From positions 186,001-250,000 of the forward strand of contig JAFCMP010000015.1 of assembly GCA_017506865.1 (NCBI GenBank): a DNA stretch of 64,000 bases, given 5' to 3'. The stretch is from Tribonema minus. Lineage: Eukaryota; Sar; Xanthophyceae; Tribonematales; Tribonemataceae. A model generated the notes under the pieces. The model was not told the origin of the DNA. It saw only the letters and a program-made list of their open reading frames with translations, and searched no databases. Positions 24,701-35,739 of the stretch are shown in pieces. The stretch's first letter is position 1. Each line of letters starts with the position of its first letter. Made by a program: the position numbers and the translations under genes.

Positions 24701-25643
24701 CGTCCATTTACACCAAGCAAGTGCGCACTGGCATAGGGTAATACAATTTGACAAGCGCTGCAGTGGCTCGCATGCATATGTCGTACCAAACATGATGACC
24801 TGCGCATCGTGATCCCTGTCGTACCCTACGTAACGCCTGCAGTTACCTGCGTACTGACGTCGCGCCCGATGAAGGTCAAACACCGAGCATGCACAATGGA
24901 AGTCGACAGAACTGCCCTACTGGTGCCACACACTTTCGCGCGTGCAAGCCTTGTGAGACAGGTGCGCAATACGGCACATGAGAGCGCACGACGCCAGCAC
25001 AACGCGCCGCAGGCGCGCGCCTCACCTGCAGGAGCTGGCACCCGTCCACCTCGCTGACGACGCACAGCGCTGTCGCCTCCACTGCGTGTATGTACTTGCA
25101 GCTGATGTAGCCCGTGCCCTTGGCATCCCACTGCCCGTCGCTGTTCAGCTGGTACAGCTTAACGCGCCAGCCGTCCGCGCACGCGGCCGCCGCCACCCCC
25201 CCCGCTGCCGCCGCCCCCGCAGCTGTTGCAGCAGCGCCCCCGGCGCTGCCAGCCGTTGCTGCTGTGGCTGCTGACTCGTCGCCGTTTTGTACACCCATTT
25301 CAGAGGCGCCGCCAGCTAAATGTGGCCCCGCAGCACCCGCTACATCATGCCCAGAGCCCGCTGCGGGTTCCCTTTTTACAATGGCCGCGGCATTGGCGGC
25401 AGCTGCGACGGCAGCGGCAGCAGCCGCCGCAATGGCGGCCGCACTTTCATCTGGCTCCTGTTTCAATGGCTGATGTGATTGGTGTGCTGGAGCTGCTGCT
25501 GCTGCTGCTGGTGTTGCTGCCGGCGATGCAGAAGCAAGCTTATGGTGGTGGTGCTGCTGCTGCTGCTGCACGTGAACACCGTGGTGACTGGGGGCTCTGT
25601 GTCCCTCACCGCCGCCATTCAGCAGCGAAAGTGTATCAGTCAT
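12783..25643 (-). CDS. PP4R3: Serine/threonine protein phosphatase 4 regulatory subunit 3 (SMEK family)
   Basis: Regulatory/targeting subunit of the PP4 phosphatase complex. Exons in order: 25026-25643, 23386-23514, 22425-22606, 21106-21215, 20117-20306, 19042-19251, 17827-17931, 17473-17564, 16247-16934, 15388-15557, 14535-14622, 13309-13608, 12783-12968; about 1,020 residues. Exon 1 has a 160-residue Gln/His/Ala-rich extension, then the EVH1-like domain (WRVKLYQLNSDGQW) continuing through LALSFQENQGCMEIW in exon 2. Exons 4-11 carry the helical SMEK repeats, including YFVLRNHIVARVLRL and IKDDFYNRYI, the most family-typical blocks. Exon 12 has an acidic EEDEDEAYF stretch and exon 13 an Asp run and a basic end (GKRQRLA). 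Phases agree throughout except exon 3, which is one base short of frame in a G/C homopolymer. Exon 4 uses a GC donor. Introns carry exon-edge relics. Confidence 0.93.
13730..13775 (-). repeat. Acceptor-edge copy upstream of PP4R3 exon 12
   Basis: Matches the start of exon 13309-13608 (AIVTRYEQNR) and its CTGCAG acceptor, 167 bp upstream in gene sense. The reading frame differs by a few substitutions (Asp-Tyr to Ala-Cys after NR). Confidence 0.85.
16190..16246. other. Intron segment beside exon 9 of PP4R3
   Basis: Ordinary intronic sequence following the GTGCGTTG donor; no repeat or gene seen. Confidence 0.4.
17435..17458. repeat. G/C homopolymer beside PP4R3 exon 8 donor
   Basis: About 22 consecutive G on the plus strand (C in gene sense), 15 bases into the intron after the exon 8 donor. 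Confidence 0.9.
17717..17785 (-). repeat. Decayed donor-edge copy of PP4R3 exon 7
   Basis: Codes TLQEVNGETFHQYIWHE, against TLQQVNREAFYRYLWHE in the functional exon at 17827-17931, and lies about 110 bp further into the downstream intron. Its donor dinucleotide is AT instead of GT, so it should not splice. Confidence 0.85.
18222..18668. repeat. Foldback (inverted-repeat) element in PP4R3 intron
   Basis: The arm at about 18222-18398 is the reverse complement of the arm at about 18485-18668, roughly 85% identical by eye. Both ends carry CAGACGGCCGTGATGCGC and the inner ends GGTACATTCAATGCAC. Between them is a second copy of GGGCCACGTGCATTGAATG and a G-run. It lies between exons 6 and 7. No transposase is present; it could be a MITE-like foldback element or an inverted duplication of gene fragments. 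Confidence 0.75.
18921..18992 (-). repeat. Donor-edge copy of PP4R3 exon 6
   Basis: Codes LHKDLDYVRSGFVLLEEKD then LPQ before GTTGGT, nearly matching the last 24 codons of the functional exon 19042-19251. It sits about 120 bp downstream, and the GT donor is intact. Confidence 0.9.
19626..20070 (-). repeat. Array of five donor-edge copies of PP4R3 exon 5
   Basis: The exon 5 end (CTGCCCATCGAG then GTGAG, functional edge at 20117) is repeated with edges at 20038, 19966, 19869, 19797 and 19631, all in the downstream intron. Spacings are 70-170 bp. All keep GTGAG. Longer shared flanks (for example GAGCTCTCGCCAC, TGCGCGACTCACC) show that the unit is about 70-120 bp and includes intron sequence. 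Confidence 0.9.
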
Positions 25644-28600
25644 AGCCCCGCGGCGGTGCGCGCCGGCGCCCGCTCGCTTCCTCGCTGAGACCGCTCAGTG
25701 CTCTGCCCTGTCCTCGCGCTGCAATCCTAATGGCCAGTAATCGTGAGACACTCCGCCACGGCGGCGTCGGCACCAGAAACTCCTATGCGTTGCGATTGGA
25801 CGCTGTCAATTGAAACTGCGCCTGGCTCAGCCCGTTGGCGAGGTCAGGCTTGCCGCCATAATCGACCTGGCGAACAGCGGCACCAACAAACGCATGATAC
25901 GGGTGGAAGATGATTGTTTGAAAACAAAAGAGCGACAGGGCCCGCTGCGCGAGGTGCACGAGCATCGGGCCTCAATATTGAAGCGCCAACGTCAGGAAAT
26001 GCGACCTGAATATGACGGCAGTATCGGCTTCCTGTCAAAAACCGAGCGGCGCAGAGGACTCCGACACGCTGCCTGCCAAACCTTCAAGCACGCACCCCGC
26101 TTTCCCGAGAAGTGGAGCAACACAATGACCAGCGCGGCGACTGAAAACAAAAAAGCCTCTTAAGAGCGTGCCGACCACTGTGCCTGCGTTCACCTCCGTC
26201 CGGTGCAGCCAGCAGGCCCGTGCGCTCCGGCGCCAGCAGTGGTGCTGAAAAATAGCTTCTCTCAAATGCGTCCCCACTGCGCACCGGTTGTCATCCTTGC
26301 CTGCTCACCCTGAGACGACCACCAGGCCCTAGCGCCAGCTGCTCCAGCTCAGCACCAAAGTTCTCAGCCCCCTCTGCAAGAGTCGCTCCCCGCCTGGCGG
26401 CACTGCAAGACAATGTGAAGCCCACTGATGACCCTACCCCCCGATTTCCCCCTCTGGAGAAAATTCACATTCAAAAAAATGAAAAAATTCATGATCAAAA
26501 GCATGTGCACACACACCCCTGCATGACGTACCTGATTCTGCTTCCGTGGTCTGAGTGAGCCGGGCGGCGCGCGATGCAGGCATGCAGTTTCGTTCGCAGC
26601 GGCTCCAGCAGCCGGAACTGGTGAGGTTAGGCGCGAATCGAAAATTGAATGGCTGTGCACGCAGCCAGATTGTTGGCAGCTCTCAAGACTGGCTGCAGCA
26701 GGTTGCGGCAGGACAAGATCATCAGGTGCACCACTAGCACAAGCAGCAGCAGCCATGGCAGCGGGCGAAAGGACGATGACACACTTGGGATCCCAAGATC
26801 GGTGGTGACCTCACGAGAGCTGTTCGAGCCACATGGCCTCGAGCTGGAAGGCGCTGGCTACGATGGACAGCACCATTGTCATCTCGAGCAACAGAACTGG
26901 GATTTTCAGCCGCTCACGTTGTGCTCAAGCGACAGGGGACGCGGTGCAGCCCCGGGTTGGAAGAAATCATGACAATCGCCTCGGTCCCCGCTGACTGACG
27001 ACTGCAAGTTGCAACTGCTGCATGAGGTGAGATGCGACATTCATTTCTGCGCCGAACACAATGCCCACTGCTGCCTTACGGTGCAAACCACGCGTGCTTC
27101 TTCCCCTCAGTTATTTTGCTACACTTGTGACTGTTATGGCACTTCTATCCCCAGCTAGGGGCCATCCCTACCCCTAGAAGGTTTATTCCAGGTGCCACAT
27201 TGATCTCTCAGACGAGGCTTGAGTATGCACCCGGTCACCATTGTTGCACCTGGAGCACGCCCTCCTCTGACACATCCGCACAAATACGCGCTTGCCACTG
27301 CAGACGAACCACTCAAGCACCAAGGGCAGGAGCATCGTCTTGCGGCCGCCAGCTTCCAGTGCGCTGCCAGATGATGTCCTCACGGCGACACGCGCCGGTG
27401 CTGCGGCAGCGGTGCACCTCGCAGCTAATAGCGGTGTGATTAGGTCACGCCTGATGGTTTACCGTAGTGCGCTGGCCTGTCTAAAGCAAACCTGAGCTCA
27501 ATCGGAGCATGTGCGTCTCGAGCATTCCGCAGCAGCTTGTGGTGGCCCTACTGCTTGCACGCTGCAAGCGTGCTCTTGTTGCCGTGCGGCTTCCCTATGG
27601 GGATAATTCGCCTCAAACTGACACCTGCGGCTGACATCACAACCGCACTCCGGCAACGGACCAAGAACACGGCTTGCTTGGAGCAGCCATGATATCTTGG
27701 CGCTGAACACAACCCTGCTCTGGCCAGACGCACAAAAGCGACGCACTCATGGCGCTGGCTCCGCCCCATCGGACGCAAAGTAGCCACACGCGGCGAGCCT
27801 TGAGTTACGCTGCGGTGTTGTGCCACTGTGTGTGCGGCCCTGAGCCGTCTGGCGCCACGGGTTGGGGTGTCTGTGAGTGAGGGGAGGGGGTACCAGACCA
27901 GCCCACTGCAGTGCGGGCTGACCGCTCGGTCTCTGACTCAATGAGAGCCCTGCCGACACGCCTGCCGGTTGTCGCCGCCCCCCTTGCCTCGCCGCACAAA
28001 GGTCGGGGCTCGTCAGAATCGCGGGACCGACGACATTCACTGATGTCCAGACAAACATGTCCAGATAAACATGCGCGTCCGTGTCGTCTGACGATGCTCA
28101 GAAGGTGCCTTTTCCCCCCTCAAGCTGCTATGTTGGCACAACATCGATGCACGCACTCAGCTTTCCTTATAGATGCGCCTGCCTCGTGTCCCAGCAAACG
28201 AACGCTACCAGTGGTGATAGACCCATTGCCAACGCTTTTGAGCGCGCCAGCTGGCAGTACCTGCCATGTCAAGTTTACATCCATCCTGACAAACGAAGTT
28301 CTTTAAAAAAATAATAAACTTTGAGGTACTGCCAGCAGATGCTCTTGCGAAGTATACCTTTCTATGCCAAGATGCCCAATTATTGCTGCGTTGTTCGAAC
28401 GTTGAGGTCGCTGCACCAGTAACACCGAGATATTTACTTTTGGCATGCAAATGTATTGTGCTGGTCAAGGTCCGTAGTGCACTGGCTCAACATGCCTAAG
28501 CATGGCTTTGGATAGACATTGTTTGCAGTTGTTGGGTTCCCTCTGTTTCATCAAGGATGCAGCTGAGAATGCCCTGATTGCCTCAAGCTCACAAGCACGC

Positions 28601-29787
28601 CAAAACTGTCGTCCAACAGACATGGACAACGATGCGTCAAGACCAAAAACGTGCTCATCGTGCAAGCTGACATTCTGGGCTTCCAATTGCCTACAGCAGT
28701 GCTCAACGTGACAACTATTAAATTTAAAAATGCTAGCAACACTGTCACTCACCCAATGCTCTCGCCAAAACATGCATCAAATCCCCCAAACATGGCAGTT
28801 TGGTGTGCAATAATCATGTGCTTAGAAGCCAGCGAACATGCACCATCACAGCGGGTGCTTGCAGGAAAATGAGTAGAGCTGACGGCATTCGGTGGACCAC
28901 CATGCTGCATTGAACCCTGTGCCTGACCTTACTGAAGAATGACGGTGCTGCGCCCTGTGATGTGCATTCAGAGAGTGCAGGAAACTGCCTGCACGTTCTA
29001 AACCGTCACCAGAAAGTATGATCTGATACCGCTCGAACTTGAACAGTGCACAGCACTCTGCGCTGCTGTGCCACGTGTACGCACACCCTGCGGCACATGT
29101 GTACCGCCGTTGTGCGCCAAGGCTACAAGTGATACATGAGCCTGGGTGCTGTGGCTGCCCGCCTGTGCACCTGACAAGCCAGGGTTACTCATATCCCGCA
29201 TCGAGGGACATCGACAAAAGCTGTGATGCTAACTGCGCACTGTGCCGGCGCTCACGGCCCGCCCTTCTTGAAACCGACCTGGTCGACAAATTATAGCGTC
29301 TGCAGCTATGTGTGACGTTGACTGCGCCCAGTGCGCAGTCACCTCAGTCACATTTCAACCTGCAGACGCGCACCTCTGCTGCCATCGCTGCCTTCGGGTT
29401 GTTTGTAATCCAAACAACAAAATTACATGGCACATCAGGTGTTCCTGTTGCAGGACATGAACCTCAAGACCGGACGCTGCTGCCGACCACGAACGACCAC
29501 CATCCCCTCTCCCTCCCCCCATCTCACACCACTGTGAGACGCTTGCTGACTGACTGCACAGCAAGAGCAGCAGCGCAGGGCCGCAATTGCTGCGCCGCGC
29601 GCGCCGCGCCGGCTGCACCCGAGCGGATGGGCGCGATGCCGCAGCCTGCACACGCTTCGCGAAGCGCTCCCCTAACTCGAAGTTTTAGCGCAGCTCACTT
29701 CACGTCCAACGCACCGCAGCAGCACGCGCAAGCCGCGGCACCGCGGCTCGACCGCTGCGGCGTATCGTCATTCGCGCGGCTTGCGCG
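25644..29787. other. Intergenic, no gene recognised
   Basis: About 4.1 kb between the PP4R3 start and the kinase stop. GC content falls, especially at 28300-28850, where short A/T runs occur. A 117-codon plus frame at 25810-26163, just upstream of PP4R3, has a lysine/arginine-rich product with no motif I know. No clear splice-site series or conserved domain could be followed on either strand. Confidence 0.5.
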
Positions 29788-32174
29788 TCACGCCGGCGGC
29801 GCCTGGACGCCATCGCCGCTGCATCCCGGCACACGCTGCCCCTGCCCCCCTTCGCCTACAGGGTTCAGAAGGAGCGTCACCGGCGCCGGCGCCGGCCACA
29901 GGCGCGAGAAGTGCATGTACAGGTCCAGGCGGCCGCGCGCGTACGCGGCGTAGTCGAACCCGCCCCCCCCGCCGCTCTCTGCGGCAGCGCCCGCCGCCGC
30001 CGCGCCGCCGCCGCCGCCGCCGCGCGCCTGCGCCAGCCCCCAGCACGCCCACAGCACGTGCGATGCAAGCGCGTACTCTTGCGCCTCGCGCATCAGCGCG
30101 TCGACTCGCGGCGCCGCTGCAGCGCCGTCGCTCTCGCCGAGGTACGCCGCGCAGAACGCGCGCCGCTGCGCGTCGCTCGGGAAGCGCGCCGCGTCGAGCG
30201 CGTGCGGCGCGGCGCCGCGGTAGTCCGCGCACCACTCGCAGAAGTGGTTGCCGACGTCGAAGCCGCGCGGGTTGTAGGACGCGTACTCGTAGTCTATGAG
30301 GTACAGGCCGCCGCTGCCGCCGTCGCTGCCGCCGCTGCCGCCATCCTCCGCGCACGTGTACATCACGTTGCCGTACTGCAGGTCGTTGTGGCAGAACACG
30401 GTGGGGGAGGGCGTCGCCGCGAGCCGCGCGCGCAGCTCCGCGACGCACGCGTCCAGCTGAGCAATGACATCAACGTCGCCGCTGCTGCTGCGCGGCAGCT
30501 GCTCAGCAGCAGCGCTGCCACCAGCTGGCGGCAGCGGCTCCGCAGCAGCAGCAGCAACAGCGCCCGCACGCGCCATTGCGTGCCACCGCTGCAGCGTGCG
30601 CAGCAGCTGCGGTGCGGTATCGAGGCCCGCGGGGCGCAGTGCGTGCATGGCGGCCACCTGGCGGGCGATTTGCGCGCTCATGCGCGGCGCGCGCATGAGC
30701 TCCGGCGTCAGGGTCTGCGCGTCGAGGAATTCCTGGGGGGGGGGGAAGGGGGGGGCGACGCAGGGGGGCGGAGGTCAGCTGCTGCGCTAAGTGAAAGTTG
30801 TGCCACTTACGGGCAGGGCGCTGGCTGCAGTGACAGCGGCTGAGCAAGGATGTTACAAGCGAGAGCTGGCACAGATCGTGTGCGAGAAAGCTCCCGCTGC
30901 AACAGCAGAGGTGCCAAAGTAAGGATGCCATGGTGAGGCTGCCGACGGCTGCGATTGCAAATTCGCAAGCCATCAGAAGTGACTACTCGTCACTGAGTCT
31001 AAAGGGGAGGCGGAGCACATGAGGGCAGCGGCAGCAGCTGCATGAGCTTTGAAGCGCAGTGGCCCCGCAGCGGAATGGTGCCTATCGCGTCCATGGGAGG
31101 GCCGGGGGTTGCGCGAGTGCACAACTGACCCCGCGTGGGATTGTGAAGCGCATAATCTAGACTAGGCATTGCCAAGTCACACATGTTGCGACGGGCCGTC
31201 TACCCGCCATCGGCGAGGGCTGGAGGAGCCAGAGGCCGCATCACTGTAGCACGCGGCCATGGAGGGTGCTATGGCGATGCCCACAATGCTGTACTGCGAT
31301 GTGTGTGCTAAGGGAAAAGGGTTGACCGTTTTGATGGCATTTGATGGGGGCACAGCTGAGCACAGCAGTTGCAAAACGCCTATGATGCTGCACAGACGGT
31401 CGTGCTTCTGTAGACGTCAGCCCTGACCACAGGATGCAAGTGCCGTCGCAAAGAGCCATCGAGAACAACATCACGTCCTTGCAACGGTTGACTTGTGATG
31501 GACCTGCCGCCCGCTTCATCACCGCACCCCCTCCCAGCAGCTGCAGGCTTTCCAGAGACAAGTAGTGTCATAGTTTTTGAGTCATCATGGGCACTATGAC
31601 GCCCTATCATCGTCTAGAAAAGCACCACTTACGGTTCGTCTCGCAGCCCGCTCCCACCAACAACAGTACCCGCGTCACGCACCTCAATTCTCCCGTTTGC
31701 AAACTCGCCCAGCAGCTGTGGGCCCAGCCCGTTGCGCGCCAGGTATTTGAACGCCAGCAGCTCCGCGCTCCTATCAAAAAAAGCGTTGCTATTGAGCCCA
31801 TAGCATCGCAGCAGCACGCGCCTCCCCGCTCCTTTCTCGCAGCAGAAAACTGCGTTGCTCATACCGCCTGTGAGCGCCCGCATGTCAAACTTTGACAAAG
31901 AGGCTGGCGACGGCGGCAAAGAGGCGTGCGATCTGCCAGCGGTGCGTGAACTCCGTAGCGAGGCCGCGCTGCCTTCGCTCCAGCCTTCCACGCAGCGTGC
32001 CAGGATGCGGAGTGCAGCTATCTTGAGGGCCTGTGGAAGCTCTGGCTGATTGATGTCATTCAGCCCCAAAGCGGCGAGATCAAGTGTGTCCGTGCACACT
32101 GTTTGCCTCAGCTGCTTCAGCAGTAGCGGCTGGTGGCCGAGCTGCGTGCACACAGCACCTTCTAACGGAGGCAT
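29788..32174 (-). CDS. Choline/ethanolamine kinase
   Basis: Phosphorylates choline or ethanolamine with ATP, the first step of the CDP-choline/CDP-ethanolamine (Kennedy) pathway; cytosolic. Two exons: 31683-32174 (ATG at 32174, with an in-frame stop upstream) and 30732 down to TGA at 29788; 478 residues, phase-0 intron of 950 bp. Exon 1 codes the N-lobe with the nucleotide-binding turn LTGGMSNAVF and ends GRIE. Exon 2 opens EFLDAQTLTP, then holds the catalytic HNDLQYGNVM (Brenner motif) and IDYEYASYNPRGFD with GNHFCEWCADY, the choline-kinase signature. Gly/Ala-rich inserts (GGSGGSDGGSGG and an AAAAGAAAE stretch) enlarge it beyond the usual roughly 350-450 residues. Choline versus ethanolamine preference cannot be read. 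The exon 2 acceptor follows a long C-run. Confidence 0.94.
30733..30762 (-). other. C-rich polypyrimidine tract of kinase intron
   Basis: In gene sense the intron ends in two C-runs followed by CCAG and exon 2 (GAATTC). This is a typical example of the C-homopolymer acceptors in this window. Confidence 0.7.
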
Positions 32175-32371
32175 TGGAGCAGAATTTTCCAAGCAGCGGC
32201 GCTGTCTGTCCCTCCACTGTCGAACGGCGCGCCTGCAGTCTCAGCTAGAGTTTTTGCGCCGTCACCAACTTGAAGTTTGAAGTTTGGTGACTTTCTTACT
32301 TCCCAAACCTCCTTGTTAGGGAGCACTCCAATTTTCGCGCCCTTGCCGTGGCCTGAGATAAGCTTCTGCAC
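32175..32371. promoter_or_regulatory. Divergent spacer between kinase and IQ-protein genes
   Basis: 197 bp between two divergent ATGs. It contains ACTTGAAGTTTGAAGTTTGG, a short direct repeat. A shared promoter is inferred from geometry only. Confidence 0.4.
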
Positions 32372-33277
32372 ATGGTATCGGTGGCGCCAGATCGAGCATT
32401 TGGGCCTGCTGCAGCGGTCATCCAGGCATGGTACAGAAGCCACAAAACTCGCTTGAAGGTGGTGGAGGCGGTTTTGAATAGGCTGGCGGATATCTGCGAA
32501 ACCCTAGCGGAAGAGACTGGTGTCCCACCCGACTTTGCCTGGGACGCATCCATCATACCCCGCTGCTGGACGGCAGAGAGCGTTCTGCGTCGCAGCCCCG
32601 AAGCCCAGCCTGACGCACCAGCAGCAGCAGCAGCAGCAGCACAAGCAAGCGGCAGTGCAGACCACTTATGCAGATCACAAGCGCACAAAGCACCCTCCAC
32701 TCCCCCCTGCCGTCTCCAGCAGCAGCACAGCAGCCCCTCTACCTCCTTTTCGCCGCCCTTGGTCTCACCTCCACTGCTGCTGCACGTGGCGTCGCCGCCT
32801 CGAACGCCGCCGCCACCTCCGGCGCGCTCGCGCGACGCTGCCGCCGCTGCGCTCAGCACATCCAGTCAGAGCCTGCGCTTCTACATCTCGGAGCCGGGGT
32901 CCGCAGACTCGCTTCGCGGGCTTGATGCCTCATCGCTGCGCACCAGCTTCTCCAGCAACGACCGCTATCCCAACCAGTTGCGGCTGCCAATGCCGCCTTC
33001 GCCGAATTACGGCGTCGATTGTGCTGCAGCATCTTTGACGGAGGCGGCGGCGGCGACAGGCGCGGAGACTCATACTCAGACTCTGAGCGCAGAGGACGCG
33101 GCGGCGGAGCTGGAGTGGGTGCGGCGCGCGCTGGCGAGCAGGATCGCACACCTGCTGCGGGAGCGGCAGTCCTCAGGCAGTGCAGCAGCAGCAGCAGCAG
33201 CGGGTGGAGGGATGGGGACGGGGGCGACTGCCGCTGCGCAAAAGGCAGGGCGTATTGCTGTGTGCAGCCCCACTTGA
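32372..33277 (+). CDS. IQ-motif protein of unknown function
   Basis: Uninterrupted frame of 301 codons from ATG to TGA. Residues about 13-25 (AAVIQAWYRSHKT) form an IQ-type calmodulin-binding helix, followed by a helical stretch (LKVVEAVLNRLADICETLAE). Residues about 75-190 are Ala/Ser/Pro/Gln low complexity. A second helical patch lies near the C terminus (ELEWVRRALASRIAHLLRE), ending in Ala/Gly-rich sequence. Likely role: calmodulin-linked scaffold, inferred only from the IQ motif. The frame could be a first exon whose real donor precedes the last Ala/Gly-rich part; downstream exons could not be followed. It diverges from the choline kinase gene. Confidence 0.55.
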   Translation: MVSVAPDRAFGPAAAVIQAWYRSHKTRLKVVEAVLNRLADICETLAEETGVPPDFAWDASIIPRCWTAESVLRRSPEAQPDAPAAAAAAAQASGSADHLCRSQAHKAPSTPPCRLQQQHSSPSTSFSPPLVSPPLLLHVASPPRTPPPPPARSRDAAAAALSTSSQSLRFYISEPGSADSLRGLDASSLRTSFSSNDRYPNQLRLPMPPSPNYGVDCAAASLTEAAAATGAETHTQTLSAEDAAAELEWVRRALASRIAHLLRERQSSGSAAAAAAAGGGMGTGATAAAQKAGRIAVCSPT

Positions 33278-35730
33278 AGGCGCACCCGCAGGCGGTTTAT
33301 CCGCAGCAGGCGACGGAGCACTTGGCGTGCTGTCGGCAGCATGCAGGGTGCTTGACTGCTGTGCTGGCCGATCGCTTTCCATGCCGCGCAGCTCAGTGCG
33401 CGAAGGCAGCGGCTTTGCAGTGCACAATGGCAGTCGCACGGCGGACACATGCATTGCTGCATCCCCTGCGCACTGCGTTGCACAACAGCCGCAAACACTC
33501 CCTGCGCTGCACAGCGCGCACTGCGCAGCCAGCTAGCTCGAAGCGCACCCTAGAGATGCAGCGCGATGGCACGGCAGAAGTGGCGCTTGCACGAAGCCCG
33601 CTTGAAGTTGTGCCACGACTGCCGCACCATTGGGAGGACGGTGCCGCAGTCACAGCGCTGCTGCAGAAGGCACAGTGCCGCCGCAGCGTTTGCGTGGCCG
33701 GTGCAAGGAGGAGCTGGCGATATCTGTGCTGCAGGGACGCACGGCGGCGCTTTTGTGCCGCAGGCAGGCAGAGCAGCGCTCGGTAGCAACTTGCTGAGAG
33801 CTGCGATGTGCTGCAGCAGGCGCGTCGCTGCAGGCGCCTCACGACTGCCGCATGGTGCGCAGTATTTCAGCGGCTGCGCCTGTAGCGCCCGCTAGACATC
33901 AACACGCGCCCGCTGCGCCGCACATCCCAGCTGCTGCTGCTGCAGGGCTCGCTGCCAGTGCCGACGCCCTGTGCAGCGCACGTTGCAGCGCGGCGCGTCG
34001 TGCAGCTGCTCCCCTGGCCATGTCTGCGTCGGCAAAGCGCATTCATGTGGTGTGTCACCTCATGCGGCGGGGTAGCAGCAGCAGCAGCAGCAGTCGGCAG
34101 CAGTACCTGCCTAGGGCTTCCCTGAGAGAACGGCAGCTGTCGCACAAAGCGCGGGTGAACAGCGACGCCACTTCATCTATTTGCTGAGTGCCCCGCGTGA
34201 GTCATGACGCACCGCACATCAGCGCACTGCGTGCAGCGGAAGTTGCAATGCCAACATGCGTTCTAACGCCTAGCACCGCGCGTCTGTATACGCTGCCACT
34301 GTCGCATTGTCGTCGGTGCATATGCCTTGCCAGACCGAGACACTGTGCTGAGCACTGTTACTGCGTTGCCCCTCGATCCATGCATGTGTTGACCGTTACG
34401 GCAGCGGGCACCACGGCGCTTATGATATTGCTGGCGAGGAATTATGCCCAGACGCCGCTGTGTCGCTCTGCATTCCATGCACCGCGCTGAGAGCGAGCCA
34501 TCCTTTGTCCATCAGCTGAGCACTGCATCGCAGGGCAATGTTGAGCACAACAACGTGCACCATGCCTTTCTGCAAGACGCAACTGTTTGCTTGGGCTAGC
34601 ATTGGCGAGATTTCACACTGTCGCAGGCAGAATGTACTGTAGGTCTTACGCTCCAATCCAGTTGTTTTGGCACCAGCTCGATGAGAGCATCACGATCTCT
34701 GTCCTTGCACGTATTGCTAGTCGGGCACAAGCCTGGCACTGCCCTGCTTAGCACAGGAGCGGATGCAGCATTGCGCAACGGCAGCGCACACTGTGACCAA
34801 GTGTCTGCAGATGTCACAAGTCTTCATGGATGCGGCAGTCCTGTGAGCACAGCGAATGGCAGACAGCATACATGCATGGTGCAAGCACCAGCTGGCCAGA
34901 GTGGAAAGAGACTTGCATGGTGTACATTAAAGCCCTGCTGCCATGCTGGCAAAGTGTTGTACTTCAGAAGTATTTGAAGTCATGGCAGTGAGTATTTTGC
35001 AAGTACTTCGAAGTATGTCGATCGCTATGTTGCGGTCTTGTCATCAGCCACGCAATTGCCGATTTGGCTTCAACATGTAATGGTCGCCTGCCTGTTGAGA
35101 GGAAAGATGCTAACAATGGCCGAACGCTGCAATGGCAGATGCCCACGTGCCACCCCTCTTCCCCCCCCTCGCATTAAAAATCAATGATCTACATGTGCTA
35201 AGTGCAAGCGGACGCCTTCAGCAGCACGCCACTGTACAGCAGAATAGACAGTGCCTGCTGTACTACCCAAGTTGCCACTGTTTGGTCACAACCAGCGTCA
35301 GCTGCTTTGCAATTCACAAGTGTCAGCGCTCCGAAATCATGCAAGTGCTCCACAGCGCGCTGCTTCAACCTTGCGTTCAGGCACAAGCGGCCACGTCAAG
35401 GAGCGTTGCCTGTCGCCACAAGCTGCGCCGCGCTGCCGACTCACTGCGGTTGCACACAACAAGCCCGACCTCTGTCCCCTGGCACCCCACTCTATGTACC
35501 CCCTATAGAAGGTCCCAGGGAACTATTCGTGTGCAAATACCCACTTCTGAGCCGCCCCCTTAGCGCTCCCAGGGGCTGAAATGGGGATGGCAAGCAGCCC
35601 AGGGGGGGACTAGCTCACCCTTCAGCAATGTAGCGCACCGACGCGGTGCCAGCGAGGTCGCCATACCAGGCATTGTTTAGATATGTGCACTGCGCGCGTG
35701 CGGCAGTTACAGCGGCAGTTACAGCGGCAG
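33278..35730. other. Intergenic, no gene recognised
   Basis: Rich in GCAGCGCTG/TGCGC words giving many short Ala/Cys/Arg frames on both strands, which I read as composition noise. A CAG-type run lies at 34077-34092. If the IQ-protein gene has further exons they should be here, but I could not find a phase-consistent set. Confidence 0.45.
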
Positions 35731-35739
35731 TTACAGCGG
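35704..35739. repeat. Three tandem 12-bp units at the peroxidase stop codon
   Basis: CAGTTACAGCGG occurs three times without change. In the minus strand each unit supplies a TAA in the same frame, the first of which (35731-35733) ends the peroxidase. Confidence 0.95.

Noticed and set aside
25810-26163. 117-codon plus-strand frame upstream of PP4R3
   Set aside because: No recognisable motif, no homologous pattern and no splice context; noted in the intergenic entry but not called.
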